In this document: piece after piece, positions 35,403-46,590 of the stretch
Layout of the letters: every line of letters begins with the position of its first letter
How positions within the stretch are numbered: the first letter of the stretch is position 1
Assembly: GCA_958496175.1 (NCBI GenBank)
Contig: OY292276.1
Span: 37,902,449-37,966,448, forward strand
DNA length: 64,000 nucleotides
Reading direction: 5' to 3'
Origin: Sisyra terminalis
Taxonomy: Eukaryota; Arthropoda; Insecta; Neuroptera; Sisyridae
Translations under genes and position numbers: made by a program
The notes under the pieces: generated by a model
Databases searched by the model: none
Seen by the model: the letters and a program-made list of their open reading frames with translations, nothing else
What the model was told of the DNA's origin: nothing

Positions 35403-37170
35403 AGATTCACAAAAAAACATGTAAAAACTGTATTTTACCATTATATACTATACTCGTATCTGGTCAGTCAAAATTAAAAATTAAATTTTGTAAAATTTTA
35501 GGAAATGGCATCTAAACATTATAAACTTTACCCCTATAACTTTATTACTGGTAAACAATTTACATAGGATTAATGAGCATTGGTTGTATATTTACTACAT
35601 TTTTTGGCCAACTATTGTACGCTTGAAAATAATAGAGCATTTTTGCTTTTTTTATTACAAACTGCTTACACTTTTTTTTGTGATTTACACTTTACACTTT
35701 TTGTGATAATAAATATTAACGCTATAAAATAATCAATTCAATAAGCAAGTTATTTATTTATTTTAAAATTATTACCATTACTGATAGTTAACATTCTTGT
35801 TTTGAAATATGTGTTATATATGTTCTAGCATAACTACCATTAATTTATAGTAAGTAAATTGCTTAATTAACTTTCAATTGGACTACCTTTCTATTCAACA
35901 ACAATGAAACAATTAACAAAAATAATCAATTCAATTTTTATTCGTTGAAAAATCTACTTATTTTCGATAGACTACAGAGTTTTCTTTTGTTTAGTTATAT
36001 TCTTTTTTATATTTTTGGATATTGGTACTATATGTATCCGTTTTTAAAAAAAAATATTGGCTCCAAATGTCCCTTAAAGGTTGTATTCAAAAAAACATAA
36101 GTAAAAAAGTAAAGTTTACCTTTTTGTCTCCAAAAATGTGAATAACTATACAAATGGGTATTATAATTCGAATATACACAAATGCGTAGTGTAAAATAAT
36201 AAACTTATAAAAATAGGCAAAGAACTAGGTAGGTTTCAAAACGAGAATCCCGAATTAGGCTGAAGAAGTTTATTTTCAAAAATTGTCGTATAACAATAAT
36301 TAACATAGAGGCAATTTAAATTTTACTTCCAATTTTCACAAACTTAAGTTTTAATCTCCTAGTCTTATTTCAAAATGTTTTTTTTAATATTAAAATGAGA
36401 TAATATGGCATTTAAAGAGTTTGATTATAGGTGAAGTTATTTCTTATACACAAAATAAATTCAAAAAACAAAATCTTCTTTAATGCTTTTTAAGGAATAG
36501 AAGGTACGTCAATTTCTGATTATTTTTGGTTGTTAGAAAAATGGCAGGCTAATTACGACATTTTCTTTACAACGAAGAACTAATCGCAAATGTAATTGAA
36601 AATTAACCATACCAATAGTATCAGCTACCTTTTAAAAAATATCGGTTATCAAATTATCAGGTTTTTAAATCAAATAATAAGCATATAGAAAAATGGTACC
36701 AAGATATGAGAAAGGTAGATTGAAATAAGCGACAAAGTATAATGAACTTAATTCCAGTTTAGTGCAATTTTAATGGAATTAGTAATAGATATTCATCGAG
36801 CGAGAGATTTGCACAGTTTGAATTAGTTACAATTTTATTGTTGATTGAAATTTTTCCAATAAGTATGGGGCCATATAAATCGCAATTTGTTTTTATACGG
36901 TTCACCAGGACGAGGTTCGTAGAGTCTCAACACCACCTACTATTGTAAACTGGAAAGCTTAGCAAATTTTAGTAACCGGCGAACAAGATCCTATTTTAGT
37001 CACTATACGAAGTACTGTTTTCTAACAAATTATAAGAAACAGTTTCTCATTCTCTGTCTGACAGTATCTGTAAATAGGAGGACCAATAGAACCTCAATAG
37101 TATGACGATGCTTTCTCAAGCTACAAGAACTCTACTCACAATTAATATAGTTTAAGCTTAGTAAAGTTAA
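35403..37170. other. gene-free AT-rich stretch
   Basis: No gene or bounded repeat recognised; long A/T runs dominate. Confidence 0.4.
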
Positions 37171-37610
37171 AGGGGTATTTTGGTCTAGAAATTTGAAAAA
37201 AAAATTTTTTTTGCACATTTTCAAAGTTTAGACCTCCAAAATAAGCCTTTTATTGAATTTTTCAAAATTCAAATTATTTTCAGAGATACAGCTGATTTTT
37301 TTTAAAACTACTTTTTTTGAAGTGGTTGTCAAGATAGGTATCTCAAGTTGTACTTTACCGATTCCTTTGAAATTTGATAAAAATCTTTTTTATTACGTCT
37401 CTCTATAGCTCTTGCCTTGGATTTGGAAAAAAAATAGTTTTAAGTATTTTTAACAACTTCTGAAAGGTCAAAAAGGGGGTTAAAATTGATTTTTTTAAGT
37501 AGTTCGAACATCAATAAAAACCATATAAACGGATAGTAAAAATATTTTTCTTTTTTTAACCTTAGATTGAAAAATAACTAAAATTTTGGCGTCTAGACCA
37601 GAATACCCCC
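37171..37610. mobile_element. TTAA-target non-autonomous DNA transposon (440 bp)
   Basis: The left end AGGGGTATTTTGGTCTAGA and the right end, other strand, GGGGGTATTCTGGTCTAGA are inverted repeats of about 19 bp. Each is flanked by TTAA (37167-37170 and 37611-37614). TTAA duplication is the signature of piggyBac and Kolobok elements. The GGGGTATTCTGGTC terminus looks more like Kolobok than like the piggyBac present at 42.2 kb, whose ends start CCTT. The interior is T-rich and non-coding. Confidence 0.72.
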
Positions 37611-37791
37611 TTAACGCTTCTTTAATTTTGTAATTTTGAGTTGCTTCGTTTCTTATCGACAAATGATTTCGCTATTTTTGATCACTGTCAATTTTTATTA
37701 TTTTTACGGGATCAAACTTTTTCATGCCCTCAAAAAAGGGTCTTCTGCTTCCTTAATTTTGTAGTTTTAATAAATATTTAATACATTGACT

Positions 37792-38054
37792 CAAGGGCAG
37801 ATTTAAGGGAAACACGGGGGCACGTGCCCCCCAAGGTATTTTTGTGTACTATGGAGATTCCATAACAGTACATTCTTAGAAGTAAAACAAATTATTAAAG
37901 TTGTGAAAATATATGAATAAAATAGCAGAAAGAACATTAGTGAAACTCTAGTCTAGTTCTGGCTGGAATTGCAAATTTTTTTCGTGATCCCTTTCAAGCA
38001 CTTGCAAATAAAAGATTATATTGTGCCTCCCCCCCAATCCGGAATTCACCCTTG
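37792..38054. mobile_element. probable hAT MITE with G/C-rich ends
   Basis: The left end is CAAGGGCAGATTTAAGG followed by GGGGGCACGTGCCCCCC. The right end, other strand, is CAAGGGTGAATTCCGG followed by GGGGGGGAGGCAC. The flanking octamers CATTGACT and CATTAACC agree at 6 of 8 positions. Ends with long G runs near GGGCCC-like words are common in ZMYM-type hAT elements. The interior is 200 bp of non-coding AT-rich DNA. The assignment is moderate because the repeats are imperfect. Confidence 0.55.
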
Positions 38055-40759
38055 CATTAACCCATATTTTTTTTTATTTCTAACACTTTAATGTATGAAG
38101 AATACTAATTACTGTATGATAATTAATTCAGGTTATAATTTTTCAAACTTAATCCGAGCCCTAATTACAAATATTTTACGAAAAATATTTTTAAGTAATT
38201 TTTATAAGCTTTACATTTGGTAGTTTTATCATTATTTTTTTTTTCATTTGAAGGGAGCCAATAGGAAAATTCCATTTAAAACTGAATAGTACACATAAAT
38301 ATGACAAAGTTAATAATTTTTACTTAGAGACGAGAAAAATGGCATTAACTTGATGTGCAGGCGACGCAAAATAAGAATAATAAGAAGTTGGGGGTAATGT
38401 GAAGGTTGTGACAGGTTTTCATCGTCACAAAGACGTCAAAAGAATGAACAGAACGGGAGGAAGCACATATACACTGACAGAAAAATTGACACACACAAAC
38501 ATACAGCTAGTTAATTCTTATAAGGAACAGCCGAGTTACTCAAGAATAACTCACTTGATTGCTTCTCTGTCACAAATCACAACGTCTTTATACTTGTGTT
38601 GAAGCGGCGAGCTTTCGGAGCTTTCGGCTTGAAGCTTCTGCATGAATATGTGTCCCCATCTTCCATTTGCTCCTGTTCTTATTATGTCCTACTCGCTTCT
38701 TCTCTATATAGTACAATCAAGAACAAGAGGCCTTTATGGACTTTAAAAATATATATAATCTAATATTTCGAATAAAATATACAAAAAAAGAAGAAAAAAA
38801 AACGAATAAAATCATATAAAAGACTAAGTCTTTCTCCTGTTTCCATTTCAGTCGCCGTGATGTGAGTTTTACATATTTACGAAGCTATGTCTCGTTGTTC
38901 CTATATTTGATTATCATGAACGTTAAAATATGAGTAGAAAATTGTATTTCATTTTTACGTGTACAAATAAAATTGTAAAGGTATTGCGTATTATTGGAAA
39001 TTCGTATGTAAAATATTTACCAAAACTCATTTCCTATTCATCACCCGCTTTTACATCCCCCTACTTTTCCTATTAAGTAGTTCCACTACTGGGCCCATTA
39101 TGAACGAAGGAGAGGCAACGCCAACCCGAACTCCCTTATATTTATTTGATTTTTCTGCTCCTTCTTTTTTACTTTGTTAGCATCGTGTGTTTTTTGAATG
39201 AGTTTTCTTTTATCTCTAACCAATTTCCTTTTTTGTTTGTCATTTGTCAAGACTGTCAAATAGGAATGTAATGTGGGTGAATTATACAACGGAGAATGAA
39301 AGAGGCGCCAACGACACAAATGTTAGAAATAAAGCTAAGAAAAAATGTATTTAAAAATTACTTCCATATTGTAAAATGACATCAGCAAATCTCGAATTCG
39401 CGATCAAATTAAAAGATATGTTATTTTTTACTGGCAAAATTTTCCACGCAAAATTCACTATTAAAAGTTGCTGGATATATATATTTTTTTATAAAAATGT
39501 AGGTTTATGTGACTACATGATCGGCAAAAAAAATCTTTTCAGGATAAGTCCCTATTTTTGAAAAAAACTCGGAATTTTTTCGTTCTCAAGACAAAACACA
39601 ACAAAAATGTTATTAAAATATAAAATTGGGAGTTAGGACAATTCGAAACGATTATTATAAAAGCTATAACAAATCGTATTAAGTAATTGTTATATCGTAA
39701 TGGATACATTCATATAAAATGAATCGCTAGAAATCTATTTCGGTTCTCGTATATAAAGTACGTTTCACATGTTTTGTGTATTTGGGTACGGTAGTTAATA
39801 TATGCAAAAAAAAACATACGATTATAAGAGATACTGAATTTTCAAGGAATCATGCCCAAGCGTGAACTAGAACGCTTAGGACCATATCAATGACTAGAGC
39901 AGTTTATGGGACAATCTATTCGTCCTCCTTGTGTGTACGAGCGTTTAGTAAAGTTTGTTTCAAAGAAAAATGTAATATGTATCTACAATATATACAAAAA
40001 TTTAAATAAGAGTAGGAATTTTTATTATTTAAAACAATTTTGATTTCTTTCAATAATAGGAATTGTTTTATTTATTTATTTAAATAATGCTATCAAACAC
40101 GGTTCATTTGGTTGGGGTGGTTATAAACCCCCTTGTCATACATACGAATGCGATATACTGAAAGCTTGTATTCAAAAATAACTAATTTATTAAAAATAAC
40201 GAGAAACGTATTAATTCGAAACAAACACTGATTGCTTAAGTAAAGAATACATGTAACTATCCAATTTCTATTTTTTTATCTATGAGGTAAGCAACTTAGT
40301 TGTCGCTATTTTTTAACGAAAATGCTACTTTGGTTCTGAAAAGTTTGTTACAAATGTATCATTCAAAGTATGACTCATCGTTAGCTAAAACTTTTCTAGT
40401 AGAACTCGAATACCGTTACGGTAAAAGTATTCATCTTTTGAAACTATCCACAAATCAAACCATTTTTAATGTTTTCATATGAGTGGAACTACTGATCATC
40501 CAAACCATATGCTATCGACCAGAACAAGCAATAATCATAGTGATATAGTATAGAGTGCTCATGGTGTATATAACTAATGCTTTCTTCATAACCCAACATT
40601 TCACCTCAAAATTCAGATATTTTATTTCTGACTATATGAGTTAATCAGGAGCACAGTGATATCAACCCTTTCAACCGACTTCGTTAAGGTGATAAAAATA
40701 GTTGGAGAGAGATAGGATCTCTAATTCGAATACGAAACAAAAAAAGTTGTACATGACTC
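38055..40759. other. gene-free stretch; complex block near 38340-38720
   Basis: No gene supported. Sequence around 38340-38720 and 39040-39330 is more complex and may be regulatory. The plus-strand frame at 40300-40482 has a faint helix-turn-helix feel but no clear motif. Frames at 38399-38602, 39098-39319 and 39376-39561 are unassigned. Confidence 0.35.
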
Positions 40760-41518
40760 ATGTATATGACAGTGACAACATGACAGTGATAACAATCTGA
40801 CGGCGTAATATCTGGGGAATATGGTGGGTGCAGCAGGACTTCTGATTTAAGGGTCTTAAGGGTTTTCAGGTAAGTTGTACAACTTGGGTAATGTGTGATC
40901 AAGCGTTGTCAAGCTATAGAATCACTGTTTCATGCTTTTATTCAAAGTTTTGAGGTTGTTTTTTGAGTATACTATCACTTAGAAATATTTTCGTGGCACT
41001 GATCTGTATAAATGAACAGTAAAGGACAAGCCGCACTAGCAGTAATTGCAAGCGCCGTCTATGTGGTTAAGAATTCGAAATGAACTAAGCAAAATGTAAT
41101 AGTGCAGCAGTTAGAAGCGTTGGAAGAGAGACCTACCTACGTGGTATGCAAGGTTTGTAAATAACACAGGTTGCTCCATTTGAAAAAAAAATGACTTCAT
41201 ACGAAGAATTTTGAAATTTAATCAGTCTGAAGATATGTACGAATTTCTTCTGGATACGTCACGCATCCATCACGTAGCCACCATGAGGCCACCTGTGTAT
41301 TTTTTAAGTCTTGCGTGGTATGGTCGTCAACATCGCAATCACATCCTTGAAATGACAAAACCAATCATAGCATGTTGTTTTACTTAGAACTGTAACTCCG
41401 TAAACTTTCTGGAGCTTTCGAAACGCTTTAGCCGTCGTTTTCATTGAAGGAAAAAAGAAAATCGGCACTTCCCGTAAATGACAATTATTTGACACAAAAG
41501 TTTTTCAGACAGCCAAAA
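40760..41518 (-). pseudogene. mariner relic, both ends of the transposase visible
   Basis: On the minus strand the N-terminal helix-turn-helix region reads MKTTAKAFRKLQKVYGVTVL, then SKTTCYDWFCHFKD (41304-41495), the mariner pattern K-x-A-x-EA-x-L-x-x-YGE-x-x-x-S-x-T-T-C-x-x-W-F-x-x-F-K. The C-terminal catalytic part reads LDNA.SHITQVV, then EVLLHPPYSPDITPSDCYH (about 40810-40925), including the third aspartate. The middle (about 40930-41270) is not mariner-like and may be an insertion or heavily decayed. A TIR-like GGCTGTCTGAAAAACTTTTG (minus strand) lies near 41500-41518. Inactive. Confidence 0.8.
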
Positions 41519-41767
41519 GTATGTAACGCCAAAGCAAAATCACTAATATTTCCAAACGGTTTGTTTACCATATGCCTAGGCTTGGTTTACAACGTTTTAA
41601 AATGTTCTTAAAATCTGCCAGCACTCAATGTTGGAGCCATTGGAGCCTTTCATTGACAAACAATGGGAACTTAGTTGCGCACCTAATATAAAATGAGTAA
41701 AACTTTAAATTTATATATATGACCCATAATTCACATTTTAACCTAGATTTTATCTTACAATCTAGAT

Positions 41768-41967
41768 CAGTTTTTCTTAGCCTGGAGTTGCCTGGGCTGC
41801 CCGCATCTCTAGAGTGAAGAATTTGGATTGAAATGTTTTGATAATAAATTTCCAAAAAAATGTATTTTTTACCTAAAAAGAAAAAACACCAAACACATTT
41901 ACAGGGTGCAGAGGCCTATTTTCTAATTCAAAGGGGTGCGATTCACTTAAAAGGTTAAGAAACACTG
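41768..41967. mobile_element. hAT MITE (200 bp)
   Basis: The ends CAGTTTTTCTTAGCCT (left) and CAGTGTTTCTTAACCT (right, other strand) are inverted. The CAGTG-TTTCT-AACC terminus is widespread among hAT elements. The flanking octamers ATCTAGAT and ATTTAGTG agree at 5 of 8 positions, as in an old 8-bp duplication. The interior is non-coding. The short minus-strand frame crossing this region (41625-41855) is a by-product. Confidence 0.6.
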
Positions 41968-42224
41968 ATTTAGTGTTTCTAAGTGTTCAAATGGTCATAT
42001 ATAGACACTCAACAGTATGGTTCATCAAGACAATGCGCCGATCTATAAGGTTGTAAAAATGGTTAAATTAGCTAAATTGAAATAAGGATTGCTTTTTTAC
42101 TTACATGTTTGCAAAGGCACTATGTAAGTGAAGATTACTACTTGTTTTCAAATTTAAACAGATGACCTTCCAGAAAAATATTACATTCTAACGAACACAT
42201 ACCTATACTTTAATTAACCTTCCC

Positions 42225-42256
42225 GGTCCGAAGCGGGGTTTTTACGTACCCCAGGC
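42225..42256. repeat. piggyBac left subterminal repeat
   Basis: GGTCCGAAGCGGGGTTTTTA followed by CGTACCCCAGGC. It is itself a near hairpin (GGGGT...ACCCC) and is inverted relative to 44741-44774, where the last bases are CCCCGCTTCGGACC. These are the likely transposase-binding sites of this element. Confidence 0.8.
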
Positions 42257-42643
42257 ACCCCATGGATCACTTTAAAATCTTCAACTTTCTAAAAATTATT
42301 TTAACGATTATTTGTTTCACTCTACTACGGTTCAAAGAAGAGAGACAGTTTTATTGAGTTTCTTCTGTGATTACTTAATAATTCTCAAAATGCAAATCGT
42401 AAAGTGTAAACCGAAAGTGATAATTGTAAAATGCATTGTTTTCTTTTTCAAACATTTAGTTGTGTATTCATTTTTGAACGTGCAACATCTTATCGATCTT
42501 ACCTGCTTATTTCTAAACCAGTGTTTCCAAATTTGTTTTCAAAAATTAAGATATCGTTAAATTTTGTAAATAAAATACATGAGTGTATTGCTATTTATTT
42601 AACGTAACAATATCTAATTTTTATATAAATTTTTTTTTACATA

Positions 42644-44419
42644 ATGGCTAAATTAACGGATCAAGAAATTGAAAAGTTGTTAGAAGACGATACTTTCAAC
42701 AATGATGATGCGGATTACGATAGCGATTTGGACTTCGAAATATATAATTCCGATAGTTCTGAAGTTGAAGACAACGTAGAAGAGGATTTTGACCCCGAAG
42801 TTATAAATTCTGATTCTGAAGACATGGAAGATCTGGAAGAAAACGAACTGCATTCGACATACACTTCCAAATCAGGGTTTATTTGGTGTTCCAAGCCTTC
42901 CAACAACACCAAAGTTCATAACATTTCCTCAATATATATGGGTCCCATGGCAGAAGCAAAGAATATATCGTCAATTAAAGATGCATTCAATTTATATTTG
43001 ACTCCAAAAATGTTGGAAGAAATTGCGTCTTATACGAATCAATTTTGCCAATCGCTTGTACACAAACACAAATCGAGTAACGATATTGTTACGAAATGCG
43101 AGTTAGAGGCTTTTATAGGTATTTTATTGGCATCCGGAAGATGTAATGGACGAAAGCTGGCCTTAAGAGAAATTTGGACTACTAATCCTCTTTTTAAATC
43201 ATATTTTTTTTCAGCGGCCATGTCGAGGGATAGATTTTCTTCAATTTATTCAACCATACGTTTTGATGACAAAAAGAGTAGGAAAACAAAAATCGATCAA
43301 ATTGGTGACAAATTTATTCACATACGTTCAATATACGAACAGTTTAATAACGCTTGTTTAAAATATTTTTCCCCAGGGAGCTATCTCACCGTAGATGAAA
43401 GATTGGCAACCTTCAGAGGAAGATGTCCATTCCGAGTGTACATGAAAAGTAAGCCAGGTAAGTATGGGATCAAAATTTGGGTTAACGCGGATGTTAAAAC
43501 GTCGTATATTCTTAATTCTCAACCGTATTTAGGAAAAATTGGCAACAAACCCGAAAGAAATCAAGGTGAAAGGGTGGTAACAGAACTTGTTCGTCCATTT
43601 TTCGGAACTGGAAGAGGAGTGACAACTGACAATTTCTTTACATCAATTCCTTTAGCGAACAATCTTTTTTTAAATGATATAACTCTCACCGGAACAATCA
43701 GGAGAAACAAAAGAGAAATTCCAAAAATATTTACCGACACTCGAGATCGAGAAAAATTTTCTACCCTCTTTGGATTTGCAGGCCATTTAACATTAATTTC
43801 ATATTTGCCAATCAAAAATCAAGCGGTGACTCTATTATCCACAGAAGTCAAAAATATTGAAGTAGAAGATGGTCCGCGAAAAAGGCCAAATATTATTCTT
43901 CATTATAATAAAACCAAAGGAGCTGTCGATACTGGAGACAAAATGACCCAACAGTATAGTTGTGTTAGAACTACTAGAAGGTGGCCGTTCAGAATATTCA
44001 TGGAAATAATAGATATGGCTGCATTAAATGCCTACATTATTTGGGTACAGAATAACCCAGATTGGCGAAAAGGAGACCGTAGCCGAAGACAAGTATTTCT
44101 TCGAGAATTGGCTACGGAATTGGTAAAAGAAAATGTTTTAAAACGGAAAAACAACAATATAAATTATCACAAGCACATTCAACACGGCTTTGAGCTATTT
44201 GACCAAGTAATCAATAATGGAAATAGCACTCCAACGAAGAACCTTCAATTGGCAGTAGAGCAAGACCAGCAGGATATACCAAAAACTACGAGATGTAGTT
44301 TTTGCCCAAGAAATGAAGACAGAAAGTCTAAAATTCGATGTGATTTTTGTAAAAAACATATTTGTGTTATTCACCGCTATCAAATTAAAACAATTTCTTG
44401 TCCAAATTGTAAAAATTAA
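42644..44419 (+). CDS. piggyBac transposase, full length (591 aa)
   Basis: Cuts and pastes the element at TTAA sites, acting in the nucleus. The N-terminus (residues 1-75) is strongly acidic (DSDLDFEIYNSDSSE). The RNase-H-like catalytic core holds all expected aspartates: D251 in YLTVDERLATFRG, D329 in GVTTDNFFTS, and D429 plus D432 in GAVDTGDKM. The 78-residue D-D spacing equals that of Trichoplusia ni piggyBac as I recall it (D268/D346), and the second spacing is one residue shorter. A C-terminal cross-brace zinc finger uses C551, C554, C566, C569, C574, H577, C586 and C589. The start ATG at 42644 is the first in frame and follows an A/T-rich leader of 426 bp from the element end. No stop or frameshift. 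Domestication is possible but less likely, because TTAA-flanked ends are intact. Confidence 0.95.
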   Translation: MAKLTDQEIEKLLEDDTFNNDDADYDSDLDFEIYNSDSSEVEDNVEEDFDPEVINSDSEDMEDLEENELHSTYTSKSGFIWCSKPSNNTKVHNISSIYMGPMAEAKNISSIKDAFNLYLTPKMLEEIASYTNQFCQSLVHKHKSSNDIVTKCELEAFIGILLASGRCNGRKLALREIWTTNPLFKSYFFSAAMSRDRFSSIYSTIRFDDKKSRKTKIDQIGDKFIHIRSIYEQFNNACLKYFSPGSYLTVDERLATFRGRCPFRVYMKSKPGKYGIKIWVNADVKTSYILNSQPYLGKIGNKPERNQGERVVTELVRPFFGTGRGVTTDNFFTSIPLANNLFLNDITLTGTIRRNKREIPKIFTDTRDREKFSTLFGFAGHLTLISYLPIKNQAVTLLSTEVKNIEVEDGPRKRPNIILHYNKTKGAVDTGDKMTQQYSCVRTTRRWPFRIFMEIIDMAALNAYIIWVQNNPDWRKGDRSRRQVFLRELATELVKENVLKRKNNNINYHKHIQHGFELFDQVINNGNSTPTKNLQLAVEQDQQDIPKTTRCSFCPRNEDRKSKIRCDFCKKHICVIHRYQIKTISCPNCKN

Positions 44420-44740
44420 TTTATAGTCTGTAAAAATGTATTATAGTAATCTAAAATATATAGTTTTATGATAAGTAAATTAGTTTTTGTAATATTTTAG
44501 CTATATAAACTATATGAAATATTTCTTTTATACCTAAGTTCTTTTGTAAATAATTTTTATTTTTTATAGTTTTTAAGTTGTAATTATATTATTTTTTTTA
44601 AATTTAATTACCTTTCAAAAAAATAATATGCACATATTATGTACTTTAGAACTTTTTTGAAAAAATTAAAATATTTTTAATATTCATAATATTTTTTCAT
44701 TTAAAACCCTATTTCACTTTGTTTGAGAAGCACTGGATTT

Positions 44741-44774
44741 GGTCTGGGGTATGTCAGATACCCCGCTTCGGACC
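44741..44774. repeat. piggyBac right subterminal repeat
   Basis: GGTCTGGGGTATGTCAGATA followed by CCCCGCTTCGGACC. It is the inverted partner of 42225-42256 and lies 34 bp from the right terminus instead of 7 bp. The extra 27 bp (AAATGG-side spacer with GAAAGTTTTC) is specific to this end. Confidence 0.8.
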
Positions 44775-44812
44775 ATTTGAAAGTTTTCAACCCTCCGTGT
44801 CGGAAAGGTTAA

Positions 44813-46268
44813 AAGCTTGATGTTGATTATATGAAAATGTCAAGCTTTTTGAGCTTTTTAAAACTGAATGAAATAAGATCTATATAAGAAGGAAATGACT
44901 ATGATGAATAGGCACTAATTTTTGAAAAAGATAATATTGTTTTGTTATTTCAACCCTGGACTAATCAAACAGCCTTGCAAACAGCCGTTACAGTTTGAAA
45001 AAGTAAATTTTGTAAAAATATTTTTTTCCGAAAAATTGAAAGTTGAATAGTAAATTAAAGGAAAAAAACGTAACACTAGTTACTATAATTTACATAAATC
45101 GTAGCAAGAGGTAAGTTAATAAGAAAAACGAAAATCTTAAACAATTTAGCACTAATTGAGAAACCATAGAAAATCAGTACAATAAAATCCATTATAATGG
45201 AAAGATCGTCATGGCACGTTTCTACGGTTTTGTTATCACACAAATTTTCTCCACATCCCTGTTTGCTGTACCCAAGTTAAAGGTAATATATTATGTATTA
45301 TTGAAATACGCCACTCATTCTCGCACAATACTAACCTGATGAACCATTGTCTTGATTGAGAGACATCCCGATGGAATTTGCAACAAAGTTATACGAATCT
45401 TCGTCTTCCCATTTCCTCAGTCTTGCACGTACAAATAAAATATTTCTTTGATACGGTAATAAATATAAAAAATAACGAAGAAATAAAATAATTTTCACTC
45501 GCTTTTCTTGTGCTTTATAAGTATTTTCCGGTTTCCGTTGTCGACGAGCATTCGCCCTCCTCTGTCTCCGTTATTCTTTCACTCCATCCATTCGTTCATA
45601 CAATATATATTTTATATATACCTATAAATAAATAAAAGGTAAAGCTGGTAAAGCTCGCTCCTTCGACAAAAGAATAAAAGATAAACTGATTACAGATTTT
45701 TTTTATATTATTTCCTTATTCATTGAATTTGTGTGGAACTTGTCATAAAAGGGAAACACATCAAGTTCTTGTTTGAAAGAATTACATTATAATATTAAAA
45801 AAGCTATTCAAGACGCTTGACAATAAATGAACTCTGTCCCGGCACTCCGACGCATTAATCTCAGGCATCCCTAAGAACTCTACATTGACATCACCGTTTT
45901 CAATTTTCATATATTTGGTTTTCTTTCAAATTAATATACGCATTTATCGATGAGTGCAATTGTGTAAACGGTAATGACAAAAAAATAATTAACTAATTAC
46001 CTTTTTCAAAAATATTTGTATAAGACAATGAATGTGTAAAATCCAATTTAATATAATGATTTTATAATAATTAATTAATACTCTTCATACAATTTCTTCA
46101 GTTACGATGTTTAATACAAAGAGTTTGATTTCTAATTACAGAAAATATTCTCTTTATAAATAAATATAATCATAATATAAAGTGATTGGATATCCATACT
46201 AATTTTTAACTTTCTAACAAATTTTCATTTTTATCAAAATTTCCTAAAACCACCATCCCTATATCCAC
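44813..46268. other. gene-free stretch
   Basis: No gene. Mixed-composition sequence around 45190-45650, including a pyrimidine-rich run (CGCCCTCCTCTGTCTCC), could be regulatory. The rest is AT-rich. Confidence 0.38.
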
Positions 46269-46538
46269 ATAAGTTCGAATCTCGTAGGGAGCAAATTTTC
46301 GATATTTATCGATTTACGGCCTTTTATTAACCCTATAGTCGTTAAAGACCTTGATAGTTAAAAAGCGACGGTAAATAACAGTAAAAAAATTGTTAAGAAT
46401 TCTCCTCTTCTTAACAATTTTTTTACTGTTATTTACCGTCGCTTTTTAACTATCAAGGTCTTTAACGACTATAGGGTTAATAAAAGGCCGTAAATCGATA
46501 AATATCGAAAATTTGCTCCCTGCGAGATTCGAACTTAT
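46269..46538. repeat. near-perfect 131-bp-arm palindrome made of SINE bodies
   Basis: Arms 46269-46399 and 46408-46538 are reverse complements over 131 bp with a single mismatch (CTCGTAGG against CTCGCAGG near 46285/46522) and no gaps. They are separated by an 8-bp spacer TTCTCCTC. Each arm is the SINE body from the B box to the tail; the right arm continues into the full tRNA-like head. Such identity means recent inverted duplication or ongoing arm conversion. If read through, the RNA would fold into a long hairpin suitable for Dicer-type processing, but T runs in the sequence would tend to stop RNA polymerase III first. Confidence 0.95.
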
Positions 46539-46590
46539 CACCGATCAATTTGGAACGATAACCTTAACTACTCGGTCACTAATAGGCTTT
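46408..46590 (-). mobile_element. tRNA-derived SINE, copy 3, most complete
   Basis: The minus strand starts AGCCTATTAGTGACCGAGTA, then GTTAAGGTTATCGTTCCAAA and TTGATCGGTGATAA, the B box AGTTCGAATCTCG, and the body GCAGGGAGCAAATTTTCGAT to GCGACGGTAAATAACAG. TGACCGAGTAGTTAAGG matches the A-box region of serine/leucine-type tRNAs (TGGCCGAGTGGTTAAGG). Head plus unrelated body is the SINE architecture. RNA polymerase III would transcribe it from the two internal boxes. A partner LINE supplying the tail could not be identified; the tail is A-rich and short. Confidence 0.8.

Larger units (their letters stand above)
42218..44808 (+). mobile_element. piggyBac element, apparently complete (2591 bp)
   Basis: Intact TTAA target copies lie at 42214-42217 and 44809-44812. 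The termini are CCTTCCCGGTCC (left) and CCTTTCCGACACGG (right, other strand). A longer shared inner repeat follows, GGTCCGAAGCGGGGT then about 9 bp and ACCCCAG: at 42225-42256 on the left, but starting 34 bp in from the right end (44741-44774). Terminal and subterminal repeats with unequal spacers are usual for piggyBac. A single uninterrupted transposase gene lies between them. Intact ends, target sites and coding region together suggest a young, possibly active copy. Its right-hand A/T-rich tail contains AATAAA-like words that may serve polyadenylation. Confidence 0.93.

Noticed and set aside
40300..40482. Possible helix-turn-helix fragment of another transposon
   Set aside because: Only a faint resemblance to the N-terminal HTH of transposon proteins. 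No second motif or element ends nearby.
42312..42560. 82-codon frame inside the piggyBac leader
   Set aside because: Lies in the 5' untranslated part of the element, in A/T-rich sequence, and resembles nothing.
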